Assembly (NCBI GenBank): GCA_964057225.1
Contig: OZ059894.1
Location: 13,402,131-13,466,130, forward strand
Length of the DNA stretch: 64,000 nt
Source: Auanema rhodensis
Taxonomy: Eukaryota; Nematoda; Chromadorea; Rhabditida; Rhabditidae
Reading direction: 5' to 3'
In this document: piece by piece, positions 1 through 12,100 of the stretch
How positions within the stretch are numbered: position 1 is the first letter of the stretch
How the letters are laid out: each line of letters starts with the position of its first letter
Notes under the pieces: model-generated
Database searches by the model: none
What the model was told of the DNA's origin: nothing
What the model saw: only the letters and a program-made list of their open reading frames with translations
Program-made: the position numbers and the translations under genes

Positions 1-241
1 TGTTGCAATGTAATACGTTATGCTTTTTGTATTCTGAAAAAAGTTAACTGGAAATTGTGTTCCATGGTTGAACAGTTTCAGTATGCAAGGTGGCAACACT
101 CCTCTGCGCAGAGACTGCAAAATTGGCCACGCCCATTTTTCGAATTCAATTTCACAAAAATGCTATGCTGTAGAAATTTCTTTGTTACAGAATTTATACT
201 TTAAAAATATGTTTGATTATTCTTAAAATCAACTTATAGGA

Positions 242-3200
242 ATGGTTGCTCAATCTGAAAGGAAACCTAATTCTACTCATGTATCCATTGAAGACTTCGA
301 AAATGATACGATAACTGAGGTTAACCGTGTTTCATGTTATCTGCAAAATCATGTTTGTTTTCAGGTAGCAGCCTTGTACTGGGCTCCTTTTACTCAGAAT
401 CATAAGTCATATGAAGCAGCTTTAGTTGATAAAATATACCAAAATGAAATGGTAAAAACTAATTATAGCCCCAAAAGAACTGTTATGTTAGAATTCAGGT
501 TTGTAAGAGACTTTCAATTCTAAATGTATTCTATTTTTAAGTCAATACCTCGAATGTTATTTGTGGCCTAATTTTTCTGATAATGCATCTGTGCCTCACA
601 TGTTATCAATTGCTATTATGGTTAATGAAAAGTTTCGAGAAAGAGTTCCTGCCTGGCAGGTAAGTATAAATGAGATGAATGGATTTTAAAAAAACGAGTT
701 TCAGTGTTTTATGGATAAACCAGAACAATTTTCAAATTTCATCTATCGTATATTAAATATGGCACTCCAAACAGAAGGGCTTACTAGTGCTGAACAATGT
801 GCCATTTTTACATTCCTTGTCAACTGTTTCAATTCTGTGGTAATTCTTTCTATTGTTGAAAAAGGAAATAAAAACGTAATTTCAAGGAAATAGATATAGT
901 TCGTGAACAAATGATGAAGCTTACTAACATGGCTATTTGGGTTAATTTGCTACCATCCCAGAGAGAAGATCTATTCCTGTGTAATAAGGTATTCTGTTAA
1001 ATAATATTGAAAGTGTTAATGGAAAACTTGCAGAAGCTTCGAAAGTTTTGGAAAACTTTAGAAAAAAAATTTGGAACAGAAGAAGATCCGAAACGGGCCG
1101 AGTTTGAGCGAAATTTTCTATTTAATCTCATAGAAAGATTCAAAAAAATTCTCGACAAATTTAATGACGAAAGCACAGGTATTTATATTTTCTTCAAATC
1201 TATATATATGGAAAATTTTGTTAGAAATTGATGTTGATGATATACACTATTGTGAACGTTTCATAGAACTCATGATTGATCTCGAAGCTCTTCTCCCTAC
1301 CAGGTCAGTATTAATTATATTACTTATTAAAAGTTATGTTATTTAAAGGAGGTTCTTCAATGCAATATTGCACTCCACTCATTTGTTAACTCATTGTTTA
1401 CTATCCAAATTAATTACATCTGAAGCTGGAACTTTGTTCTGTCAGTTAGTCACAATGCTCAAATTTTATGCTCGGTTTGAAATCGATGATGTAACAGGGC
1501 AGCAATTGTCACATAAAGAGGTATGCTGGCTTGAGTAATTCCTTTCGGAGTATGAATTTCAGGTAGCCGAGAAACATTATGAACACGTAATTCAATTACA
1601 AAAAGCAGCATTCAAATATTTCAAGTAAATATATTATTATATTGCATTCCATATATTTGTTTTCAGAGAAAGTATGCCTGATTTTTATTTGTTAAACGTT
1701 AGTGGCGTTGATACCAGAAAAGCTTTAATTCAACAATTGAAATATATGAAGTGCGTTCATGTCAAAAACAAAAACAAAAAAATACTTTCAGAATCGAGGA
1801 AATATATCGCTTTGCCGAATACCTCCATCTTGTTCCTCCCGCTAGTCCTGCTTTGTTCGACAAATATAGTAAAGAATTTTTGTCCGAGACTATCGTAAGT
1901 TAATATTTTTAGCTATTCAATTATTATTTCTTTTCTTAGACTCTTCATTGTGAACGAAGAGTAAATCAGTTGCAACAACTGAATGAGCAACCTCTTTATC
2001 CAACTGAGAAAGTTATTTGGGATGAAAACGTTGTGCCTTATGAGCATTATTCCGGAGAAGGTTATTTATTAAAATTTAGAGAGAACACTAAAATTTATAT
2101 TTGCGTCTTTTCAGGTGTACTAGCACTGTACAAGCTCAATTTGCAATTCTTGACACTTCATGATTATTTACTCCGAAACTTTTCTTTGTTTCAATTGGAA
2201 TCAACCTGTAATTGTTTATACTATATTTTATCTGTGTCTCTCTCATCATTCAGATGAAATTCGTCAGGATCTTGAAGATGTTCTTTTCCGTCTAAAGCCT
2301 TGGAGGCATGAAACAAAGGATGAAACTGTATGGGGAGGATGGGCACGCATGGCTCTTCCTCTTGAGCATTTCCAAATTGTCGAGGTTCAATTGCAATTTT
2401 TAACCCATTTGATTATATATTCATAATAGGTTGCCAAACCATTAGTTGGAGAGAAAAGCCCTGCGTCTGTCAAGGCTGATTTCTCAGTGAATATTGGTAA
2501 GAGAATGGACATTAGGCAAGAATGGGAGTGTAAGTTCATCACTTCTGTATCAAGTCTACCGTCATATTCCAGCACTTCGCAAACATGATGTATGTTTTTT
2601 GGTAACTTGTAGAGCTGAAGCTCCCGTTGGCACGAAATATAACACTAGAACTCCATTTAAAGACCAAATCCAAGTAAACTCTTTTTCCCATATGTCATAC
2701 TTATCGTAATTAAGGTAACCTATGTTCGTGGTTGTGAAATAGAGGGAATGCTTGATCAGAATGGGCAAGTCATTGAAGAATACGGTATGACTTAGTTTTG
2801 GCTTCATTTTTTAAAAATATATTTTCTAGCTTCTTATGAAAAAAAAGTTACTGTTCCGGGAGAAATCAGAAAGTATCGTGTTTCTCTGGATCCAAATCAA
2901 TATCGTATTGATATGGAGGAACGTGCTGAAACCAACTCAGAAGATGTTTATTATACTTTTAACCTTGTGGTTCGTCGGGATCCCAAAACTAACAATTTTA
3001 AGGCGAGAATATATAATATTTCGTAAAAATTAACGTTTATGCATTTGTAGGCCGTTCTTTCCACTATTAGACAATTGTTAAACACTGATTGTGTTGTTCC
3101 TGATTGGCTTACAGACGTTGTGCTTGGATACGGTGATCCTGATTCAGCTCATTATACAAAGTTTTGTTTTCTTAATTTCATTTTTATTGTTTTTAATGTA

Positions 3201-6096
3201 GAATAAGCAATGTGGTTTCCTCTTTGGATTTCAACGACACGTTCTTATCGTTTGAACATGTAAAAACATCTTTCCCAGGATATGAAATTTGTTCGAAAAG
3301 TGAAAATCCATTACCACCTTACAGGTATTATTTTCCATACTGTCTTTTAAATAGTACCAATAATTGAGATTGACTTTCAAAGATCTCGAGCGTCGTCCTG
3401 ATATTGAACCATCTAAAATAATTGAAGTAGAACATATTGAAAGGACTCGGAAAACACCTTATGATATCAAGTTAAAGACTAATCAAGTGCGATTCACCCG
3501 TGCTCAAGTTGAAGCTATTAAAGTAAAATTTTGTCGTTTTATATATACTAAAAATATTTACTTAAGGCTGGAATGCAGCCAGGACTAACAATGGTTGTAG
3601 GTCCTCCTGGAACAGGTAAAACTGACGTGGCAGTACAAATTATTTCTAACATATATCATAACTGGCCAAATCAGCGCACTCTCGTCGTAACCCACTCTAA
3701 TCAAGCCTTGAATCAATTATTTGAAAAAGTTATTGCCTTAGACGTTGATGAACGCCATCTGCTGAGAATGGGTTTGTAGAGGGTTTAATTTTCAAAACCT
3801 CAATATTTGCTATAGGACATGGAGAAGAATCATTAGAAACCGAGAAAGACTTCTCTCGTTATGGGCGCGTCAATCACGTACTACGCGAGCGTATTAGACT
3901 GTTGAAAGAGGCAAGATAGTTTATTGCTTCATATCATTCATTTTATTGCTTTAGGTGGGCAACCTTTCGGAATCCATGGGAGTTGTTGGTGATGTGTCGT
4001 ATTCATGTGAAAATGCCGGACATTTCTTCCGCTTTACTGTAAATCAGATAATCTGTTATCTATATGTAACTATAAAATTTAGGTCCATAGAGCATGGGAT
4101 GATTTTTTGGAGAAACTCTCATCTCCTTCAGAAGACCTTGCTGCACTGTTCCCATTCACCAATTATTTCTCTGATCTTCCTAATTTATTCAGTGTACTTA
4201 TTTAACAAGTTACGGATTACAATATCATTATTTATTCAGGGAAATAGGGAAGCGGATTTGGAAACAGCTAAAGCATGCTGGAATCAAATATGTCACATTT
4301 TTGAACAATTAGAAGAGTTTAGAGCTTTCGAATTGTTAAGAAATGGCAGAGATAGAACTGAATATCTATTGGTTTTTATAGTACTTTCTTACTTTATAAG
4401 TTGATAAATTTTTAGGTAAAAGAGGCCAAAATCATTGCCATGACCTGTACCCACGCTGCATTACGTAGAAACGAATTAGTAAAACTGGGCTTCAGGTATG
4501 ATAATATCATAATGGAAGAAGCTGCCCAAATATTGGAAGTTGAAACATTTATTCCTTTACTTCTCCAGGTTTATTGTTTTTTTCCGTTGATAATAGTTTT
4601 ATGTGTAATTGTAGGATCCAAAAGATGGAAGAAGCCGTTTGAAACGTTGGATAATGATCGGAGATCATCACCAGCTTCCTCCTGTTGTACAAAACCAAGC
4701 TTTTCAAAAGTATTCTAATATGGAACAATCTCTTTTTGCTCGGTTTATTCGTCTTGGAGTTCCTCATGTTCAATTAGACTGTCAAGGACGTGCTCGATCT
4801 GAGTAATATATGATCAAGCATTTAAATCTAATCACTTTTTTGTAGCATTGCCATGCTGTACAGTTGGAGATACAAGTCGCTGGGCAATCTGCCACATGTT
4901 GAGAAATTACCTCACTTCCAAGTAAGAACTTACTTTTTTTCCTGAGTAAAACGGGATATTTCAGCTTGCTAATCCTGGTTTTGCGTTCTCTTTCCAACTT
5001 ATTGATGTTCCTGATTTTAATGGAGTTGGAGAATCTCAACCGAGCCCTTACTTCTATCAAGTAATTACTAATATTTGTTTTTGTTATACAATTTTTATTT
5101 TAAAGAACTTGGGTGAAGCTGAATATGCTGTTGCTCTCTTCATGTACATGAGAATTCTCGGGTACCCTGCTGAAAAAATTTCTATTATCACTACTTACAA
5201 CGGACAGGCAAGTTCATTTCCACTTCTTCTAGACGTTTTATTCATTCTAGGCTCAACTCCTGAGAGATGTTGTAGAACGACGTTGCGGACAAAATCCTCT
5301 TATCGGTTTGCCTCATAAAGTATTATTAGTTTTTTTCCTATGTTTGTTTACGTGTTGATTTAGATATCCACTGTTGACAAATATCAAGGACAACAAAACG
5401 ATTACATTATTCTGTCTCTTGTCAAAACAAGAAATGTTGGTCATTTGAGGTTAGGTGTATTTTAATCCTCGACTTTGATGTTTTTTTAGAGATGTCCGTC
5501 GTTTAGTAGTAGCCTTATCTCGTGCTAGACTAGGACTATATGTACTAGCTCGAGCTGAACTATTCCGTAAATGTTTTGAACTGGAACCTGCGTTTAATGT
5601 GGTAAGAAGGCATTTATGATATTTTTATTTGCATTTTTTTTCAAGTTATGTTCCCGACCACCTAAATTGGCTCTTATTCCTACTGAACCATATCCAACTA
5701 CAAGAAAGGTAATTTCCTAATTTGAACCTTATATATGTTTTTGCTCAGGTTAGCAGTCGTGCTGAGGACCAACCATTGATTATTGAAGATACTGTTCATA
5801 TAACACATTTTGTACATGAGTTCTATCTAAGCAACATGGAGACAATGCGAGCACGATATGATGAAGCCCGCAAAACGTATGAAAATTACGTGAAGGTTTT
5901 TTTTATTTAATTTCCTGAGTTCATCAAAATATTTAAGAGTTTTGTGCCTGAAGTTGAACCTATGGACACTCAAGAAGCTGAATTAAGGGCAGCTGAAATT
6001 AGAAAGGCTAAACAAGAGGAAGCTAATGAAGAACAGCAAGATATTGTTTTTGAAGAAATGGATTTTCAACAACTTGAAGAGGTGCCGAAATACTAG
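242..6096 (+). CDS. emb-4: Intron-binding protein Aquarius (EMB-4), spliceosomal superfamily 1 helicase
   Basis: Aquarius is an SF1 RNA helicase of the spliceosome that binds introns upstream of the branch point; EMB-4 in worms also links splicing to nuclear small-RNA pathways (family knowledge). Well over 25 short introns were joined by eye. Fragments follow human AQR in order from an N-terminal VAALYWAPF segment, through [18 protein letters not shown] (about 1250-1300) and [15 protein letters not shown] (about 2000), to the helicase core. Core motifs seen: Walker [10 protein letters not shown] near 3603, [18 protein letters not shown] near 4515, GDHHQLPPV near 4660, YQGQQNDYI near 5385, and [14 protein letters not shown] near 5520 (motif VI; first residues LVVAL). 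A Glu-rich tail ends in EEVPKY and TAG. The ATG at 242 follows a TTATAG acceptor. The stop lies 206 bp before the TrpRS start, which suggests an operon. Very sure of identity; individual splice joins are less certain. Confidence 0.95.
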
Positions 6097-6276
6097 CATT
6101 GATTTGTATTGTTAGCACTTAAACTATTCATCTAATTATGATCCCATTGGAATGATCTTCAGGTTTCAAACATTTGTTGTGTTTAGAGCATGAACGCTAT
6201 TTGTTATATTGTTTTATGTGTATAAAATTGCGTATATCACTGTTTATTTTTCTTCTTCCGTTAATTTCGATCTTAT

Positions 6277-6286
6277 ACCTGTTTAG
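6277..6286 (+). other. Predicted trans-splice acceptor ahead of TrpRS
   Basis: CCTGTTTAG lies 15 bp before the first ATG of the TrpRS gene and about 190 bp after the stop of the upstream gene. That is where an SL2-type acceptor would sit in a nematode operon. This is inferred from position and pattern only; a simple leader intron would look the same. Confidence 0.4.
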
Positions 6287-6301
6287 TTTTTGTTATAAAT
6301 A

Positions 6302-7934
6302 ATGCAATCTTACAATCTAGCTGGTTACATGGCAACTGAATCTGTTACGAAAAATATGGAGGACTTAAAAATAGATCAGGTGAGCTATACTAATTTGTAT
6401 TTGACTAATGTATATAATTTAGAAAGTAGAAAACGAAGAACAAGATATTGTAACTCCGTGGAATGTAGTGACTAGTTCTGCAACTGGAATAGATTATGAC
6501 AAATTGATAGGTTTCCAGCTCTTCTTTATTATTGCTAGTATCATTATTCTAGTCAAATTTGGTTGCCGAAAACTTGGAGACGATTTGATTGAAAGATTTG
6601 AAAAAGTCACCGGTCATAAACCTCATCCGATGCTCCGGAGAGGTCTTTTCTTCGCTCATCGGTAATCTGTGTGATTGTAACCTAGGAGTCATATTTCTTT
6701 ATAGAGATTTGAGTGCTATACTTGACCGAAAAGAACAAGGAAAACCTTTCTTTCTCTATACCGGAAGAGGTGCTTCTGCTGGTAGTCTTCATCTTGGTCA
6801 TCTTATTCCATTTATGTTTACTAAATGGTTGCAAGAAGTTTTCGATGTTCCACTTATCATTCAGGTAATTCTGTTATACAATATTTGTTTTAAAGCTCTG
6901 TTTAGCTCACTGACGATGAGAAATTTTTATGGAAAGATTTGAAACTTGATGAAGCTAAGAAAATGGCTTTCGAAAACATTAAGGATATAATTGCTGTTGG
7001 CTTCAATGTCGAGAAAACCTTTATTTTCACTAATTTGAATTATATGTGGTAAGTCATTGTTTCCTATATCTTATTCAAGTTTTGTAGCCCGCCCTTCTAT
7101 GAGAACGTGGTAAAAATCTGGAAACTAGTCAATTATAATCAGGCTCAAAGCATTTTTGGATTTAGACAAGAGGATAGCATTGGAAAGGTATAAATTGTTT
7201 ATAACGAAAACTGAGATAGCGTATTGTTGTAGAGTGCATTCCCTGCTGTTGAAGCTGCTCCATGCTTTTCCTCATCTTTTCCACATATTTTCGGAAAGAA
7301 AACGGATATTCCTTGTTTGATTCCATGCGCCATTGATCAAGTATGAATTCCTTATCTTTCTTTGCTCATTTTTTTAAGGATCCCTATTTCCGCATGTGTC
7401 GAGATGTAGCGCCTCGATTAAAGTATCCTAAGCCTGCTCTTATCTTTTCAACATTTTTGCCTGCATTACAAGGTCACCAAAGTAAAATGTCTTCTAGTGA
7501 TGTAAACTCTTGCATCTCACTGAGTGATACACCTAAGCAAATTAAGAACAAGGTATATATTATATTATTACAACATATAAAACTTATCGTTTAGATAAAC
7601 AAATATGCTTTCTCTGGAGGACAAGTAACAGTCGAAGAACATAGAGAAAAGGGTGGAAATTGTGAAGTCGATGTGAGCTTCCAGTTTTTGAAATATTTCT
7701 TAGACGACGATGTCGAACTCGAACGTATTCGAGTAGGTTACACTAAAGGAGAAATTCTCACTGGCGAGTTGAAAGCAATGGCTATCCAAGAGGTAATTAA
7801 AGATATATAAATATATATAATTGGTTTTATAGGTTACACGTGTTATTCAACCTATGCAAGAAGCCAGAAAAGCTGTTACTGATCAAATGGCTGAAGAGTT
7901 TCTCAAAGTTCGCCCCTTGAACTTTACTTATTAA
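6302..7934 (+). CDS. wars-1: Cytoplasmic tryptophanyl-tRNA synthetase
   Basis: Class I aminoacyl-tRNA synthetase that charges tRNA-Trp in the cytosol. Eukaryotic-type features are present in order: [19 protein letters not shown], then [19 protein letters not shown] (about 6760-6810), which carries the HIGH-type signature [34 protein letters not shown]; and [12 protein letters not shown] (about 7470-7500), which carries the KMSSS loop. Family-typical C-terminal segments YAFSGGQ and [17 protein letters not shown] follow, and the protein ends in PLNFTY and TAA. No WHEP domain is visible at the N-terminus. Two in-frame starts exist, 6302 and 6329; the second may be the main one. The gene sits 206 bp behind emb-4 on the same strand, an order I recall from C. 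elegans. The identity is secure. Confidence 0.96.
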
Positions 7935-8344
7935 TTTTTCTCTTCGAACAGTTGCATAGTTTTATCGCGGTTTATTGAATTACTGAGCTTGTTTTTTGTT
8001 ATTCAGTTTTCGTTTATATGAATGGGTTCGCTTGGTTTGGCTATAATCGTTCCAAAGAATCATAAGAGATTTCTTTTCTTGTCTTTTCCTTTTTGATTAA
8101 TAAATTGGTTTTTTTTTGTAATTACGTATTCAACGAAATATTATTATTAGCATTTAGTCGTTTAATAGCCAATCAATTTTGATATACAAAGGAAAGCCAA
8201 ATATTGAAAATTTGCGGAAAAAGTTTCCCTACTCATTAATATGTGTAAGAAGAATTATACAATGCGAAGTTTACGAAGCTGAGAGAGAGAAACAAGCAAA
8301 CACTTATAAGCTATAATCATGCAATCATTTCAGAGTTCTTAGTT
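7935..8344. other. Intergenic, TrpRS 3' region
   Basis: No gene is seen here. An AATAAA at 8099-8104 is a plausible polyadenylation signal for the TrpRS transcript on the + strand. The rest is AT-rich sequence containing the presumed 3' UTR of the small peptide gene on the - strand. Confidence 0.5.
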
Positions 8345-8607
8345 TCATTCACATAGGGTACAAACACAATCGCCAGTTACGCATGTAGCAATGGCGCATC
8401 CCTAGAAAAGGCGTTATAGTTATGTAATACCAGATTTTGTTTTGCTACATGTTCAATTTAGTTCAAAGTTGAATGAGGAGATATGAAAATACTTACTCTA
8501 CATGTCAGCTTCTTGCAAATGAAGTCTCCGAAGTTACAGGAGAAATCAGCTTCGGTCAAAGCAATCAAAACGAAAAGCATGACAATGTAAACGAAGAAGT
8601 TGTTCAT
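8345..8607 (-). CDS. Small secreted cysteine-rich peptide (55 aa, two exons)
   Basis: I do not recognise this gene. Exon 1 is 8497-8607 and exon 2 is 8345-8401, joined by a GTAAGT...TTTCTAG intron that keeps the frame. The product begins with a textbook signal peptide (MNNFFVYIVMLFVLIALTEA) followed by a mature region of only about 35 residues with eight cysteines. That region includes CKKLTCRGC and a GDCVCTLCE end. The GxCxC ending recalls defensin-like folds, but the CxxxC spacing typical of CS-alpha-beta peptides is not present, so the fold is open. A TTTCAG acceptor lies just before the ATG. It is the next gene downstream of the giant TIL gene, on the same strand. An antimicrobial or secreted signalling role would be a guess. 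Confidence 0.72.
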
Positions 8608-9104
8608 TTTGTCTGAAATGAGTGTAGAAAATGTGTCTGATACACATAGTAACTAAGCTAATACGAAAACGGCCTAAATCTTAACAAAAACAAAATTCAA
8701 GATCTTCTGATATACACAAAGTCGTAGACTGATTGCCAACTGAGCAGGTTTGACAGAACTTTGAGTTTCATCTTGGCAACAGCTGTTTCAGCATCTGTTC
8801 ATGTCACCTGAATACATGATGTAAAGTGAATGTTAGAAATTAAAGAAAGCAACCTGAACTTTGACGGATGGATTCAAATAGCAAATGTTTTTTCGATCAA
8901 CATTCAAGTGTTGCATATGTGAGAATGATGATTGTTTTGTAGTTTATCATTGTGGCAATAACTTGTGAAATTCTTTTAAAAATTTAATAAACGAAACATT
9001 TGTAATAAATAACATATGCTAACAGTTGACAACAAATTTGAAACTTCTAGAAAAAGTACGCTAGATTGAATACTAATTAACTCAATTTCTTATGTTGATA
9101 GTTC
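8608..9104. other. Intergenic between peptide gene and TIL gene
   Basis: About 500 bp of AT-rich sequence with no convincing exon on either strand. It should hold the 3' UTR of the TIL gene and the promoter or outron of the peptide gene. Confidence 0.5.
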
Positions 9105-12100
9105 TTAGTTTTTGAAACGAAGCCGTCTGTAGCCAACAGATTCTGCAGATGACTGTACCAAATCTGTAGAGGTCTCTTCTTCAAACTCTTCGGTTGGATC
9201 AGGTACAACTGTACTCATGTTATTATCATCAGAGAATGGGAATTTACCGCCGAATACATTAGGCATTGTAGGTTTGACAATTTTTGGAGTGGCGATTTTT
9301 ACCGTGGGAGGTGTTATGGGTTTAACAATCTTGACAGGTTTTGGAGTAATTGGTGGACTAATCTTAACTGTAGGTGGAGTTATAGGTTTCACAATCTTGA
9401 CAGGTTTTGGAGTAATTGGTGGACTAATCTTAACTGTAGGTGGAGTTATAGGTTTCACAATCTTGACAGGTTTTGGAGTAATTGGTGGACTAATCTTAAC
9501 TGTAGGTGGAGTTATAGGTTTCGCTATTTTTACAGTTGGAGGAGTGATTGGTGGACTAATTTTAACTGTAGGTGGAGTAATAGGCTTCACAATCTTTACA
9601 GTGGGAGGAGTAATTGGTGGACTAATTTTCACGGTAGGTGGAGTAATAGGTTTCACTATCTTTACAGTTGGAGGAGTGATTGGTGGTTTAATAGTAAAAG
9701 TAATCGGAGAACGAGTTGTTGTACGTTTAGTTGTTCTCGGAGTCGTAGCACGTTGAGTTGTAGTGCGTTGAGTTGTTTTTGGAGTCGTAGTTCTTTTAGT
9801 AGTCGTTCGTTTAGTAGTGGTTCTAGTAGTTGCTTTCGCGGTTGTTTTAGTAGTTTTGGTAGTATATGATGGCTTGGTAGTTTTAGTAGTATATGATGGC
9901 TTGGTAGTTTTTGTGGTAATGGTTGTTTTGGTAGTACTCTTAGTACTTTTGGTAGTTGGCTTGACAGTCGTAGTTGTGCACTGAGATGCCGGAACGCATA
10001 CGTTTTTAGTCGTATCTCGGATCATGTTGATTTTGCAAACGCAACCTTTGAAGCAACCGTCCTGACAAATTGTTTTTCCATCGCATGTTTTTTCACATGG
10101 CACACAATCAGACCACTCTTCATTCTTAGGGCAATCTGGAAACAACAATTAAATGATATAATAGGTAAATTTAAAAAATGTTACTCTGCGGGATCGTTGT
10201 GGAAGGACATAAGAATGTAGGGATGCATTTTCCTGATATATCACGCACGTATCCCTGCATACATTGACAAACGTCCACTATACATTGCCTAGTACATACC
10301 TTGAAAGCGAAAAAAATAGGTAAAATTAAAAAAAAATTATATACTGGATTAGGCAAATCACAAGTTGGTTCACAAGCTGTTCCACATTGTTTAAGTTCTT
10401 CTCCATTCAAATTACAAACTGTAACAAGTGTCAGTAGTTACTTAAAATTTTGAATATACCTGGAATTGGTGGGCGGATAGAGGGGAAAGGTGGCATTGTT
10501 GGCTTTGTTATTATGATTGGAGGCAGAGTAGGCATTGTTGGCTTAACTGTAGGAACTGTCATAGGGCAAAGAATTCGTAAAACGCATTGCCCATTTGAAT
10601 TACGCACTGTTCCCGGGCGACATTGGCATACGTCTACAACGCATTGTTTTGTGCACGTTTCCTAGAAAAGATTATTCTCATAAGAAAGAGAGCATTAATG
10701 AAATACATGGAAAGGCTGCTCACAAGTTGGCTCACAAGCTGTTCCACACTTCAGAAAAACTTCATTTTGTTTGCAAGCTGTAAACAAGATTATTATAAAT
10801 ATTAAAATTTAGGAAAAACCTGGATTTGGCTTAGAAGTTGGTTTAACTGTTGGTTTAACTGTTGGTTTAACTGTTGGTTTAACTGTTGGTTTAACTGTTG
10901 GTTTGACAGTTGGTTTAACTGTTGGCTTGCCAGTTGGTTTAACTGTTGGTTTAAAAGTGAAAGGTGGAAGAGTTATTGATGGAAAAGTTGGTAATGTAAA
11001 TGTAGGGAACGTAATAGCAGGGAAAGTAAAAGTAAACGGTGGTCTTGTTTTAGTAACTGGGGGGAAAGTTACTGTAGGGAATGTGGCTCCAGAGCAATCC
11101 TGAGGAAATATACAATGTCCATTTTCATCACGAACACGCCCTGCTGAGCAGCGACAAACGTTAGGAATACAATCTTCATCACATTCCTTAATAGTTTTTC
11201 GAGAATATTTTTGGTAAAATTATTATAATTACCGGCTCAGGATCTTCGCAGGTAGCCTCGCATGCAGTTCCACATTCTTCAAAACTTTCACCCAAATATG
11301 ATTGGCACACTGAAATAAGTTATGATTTTAAAAATATTATGCTTAATCTTGCCTGGGATGTGAGGGCAATCAGTGAGAGAAATGCATTCATTCTCAGAAT
11401 TCCTAACATATCCAGTAGGGCATTGACAAACGTTAACGATGCACTGTTCAGTACATGACTAAAAAAAATTATTTCACAAATAACGAATTGATAACAAACC
11501 GGAGTGGGATCTTCACAAGTAGGCTCACATTCCGTGCCACATTTTTTTAAAACTTCATTCAAATTTAGGTCACAATCTGAAAACAATTTAAATTTAATTC
11601 AACAACAATTATTTTTAATAAATTTACCTGGTAAAGTTGGTTTTGTTGGATATGTAGGTTTAACAGTGGGTTTTCTAGGACAATCTTTTTTATTTATACA
11701 AATTTTGTTAGGGCCTCTGACAAATCCGTTGTGACATTGGCACTGATTATGAATGCATTGGTCGGTACACGTCTAAAATATACTGTTGGAAACAATGACA
11801 TACATTGTGCTTACCGGGTTGAGGTTATCACAAGTTGGCTCACACGCCGTTCCACATTCTACTAGAACTTCATTTAAATGATATTTGCAAACTGAAAAAA
11901 CATTTTCAAGTACTGTTCACTGTTATCCAAAACAAAACCCTTACCTGGTGGAGGTCTTGTAGGAGGATATGTTGGTTTTTCAGGACATTCATCTTCGGTG
12001 ATACATACACGATCTGGACCTCTTACATAGCCCTCAGGGCACTGGCAAACGTCTATAAGGCATTCCTTGGTACATGTCTAAACACTGTTAATAGAGAATA

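Noticed and set aside
9217-9756. Long + strand open frame (179 codons) rich in Gly/Val/Ile
   Set aside because: It is the antisense of the Pro/Thr/Val/Lys minisatellite in the last TIL exon; its repeat pattern mirrors the coding strand.
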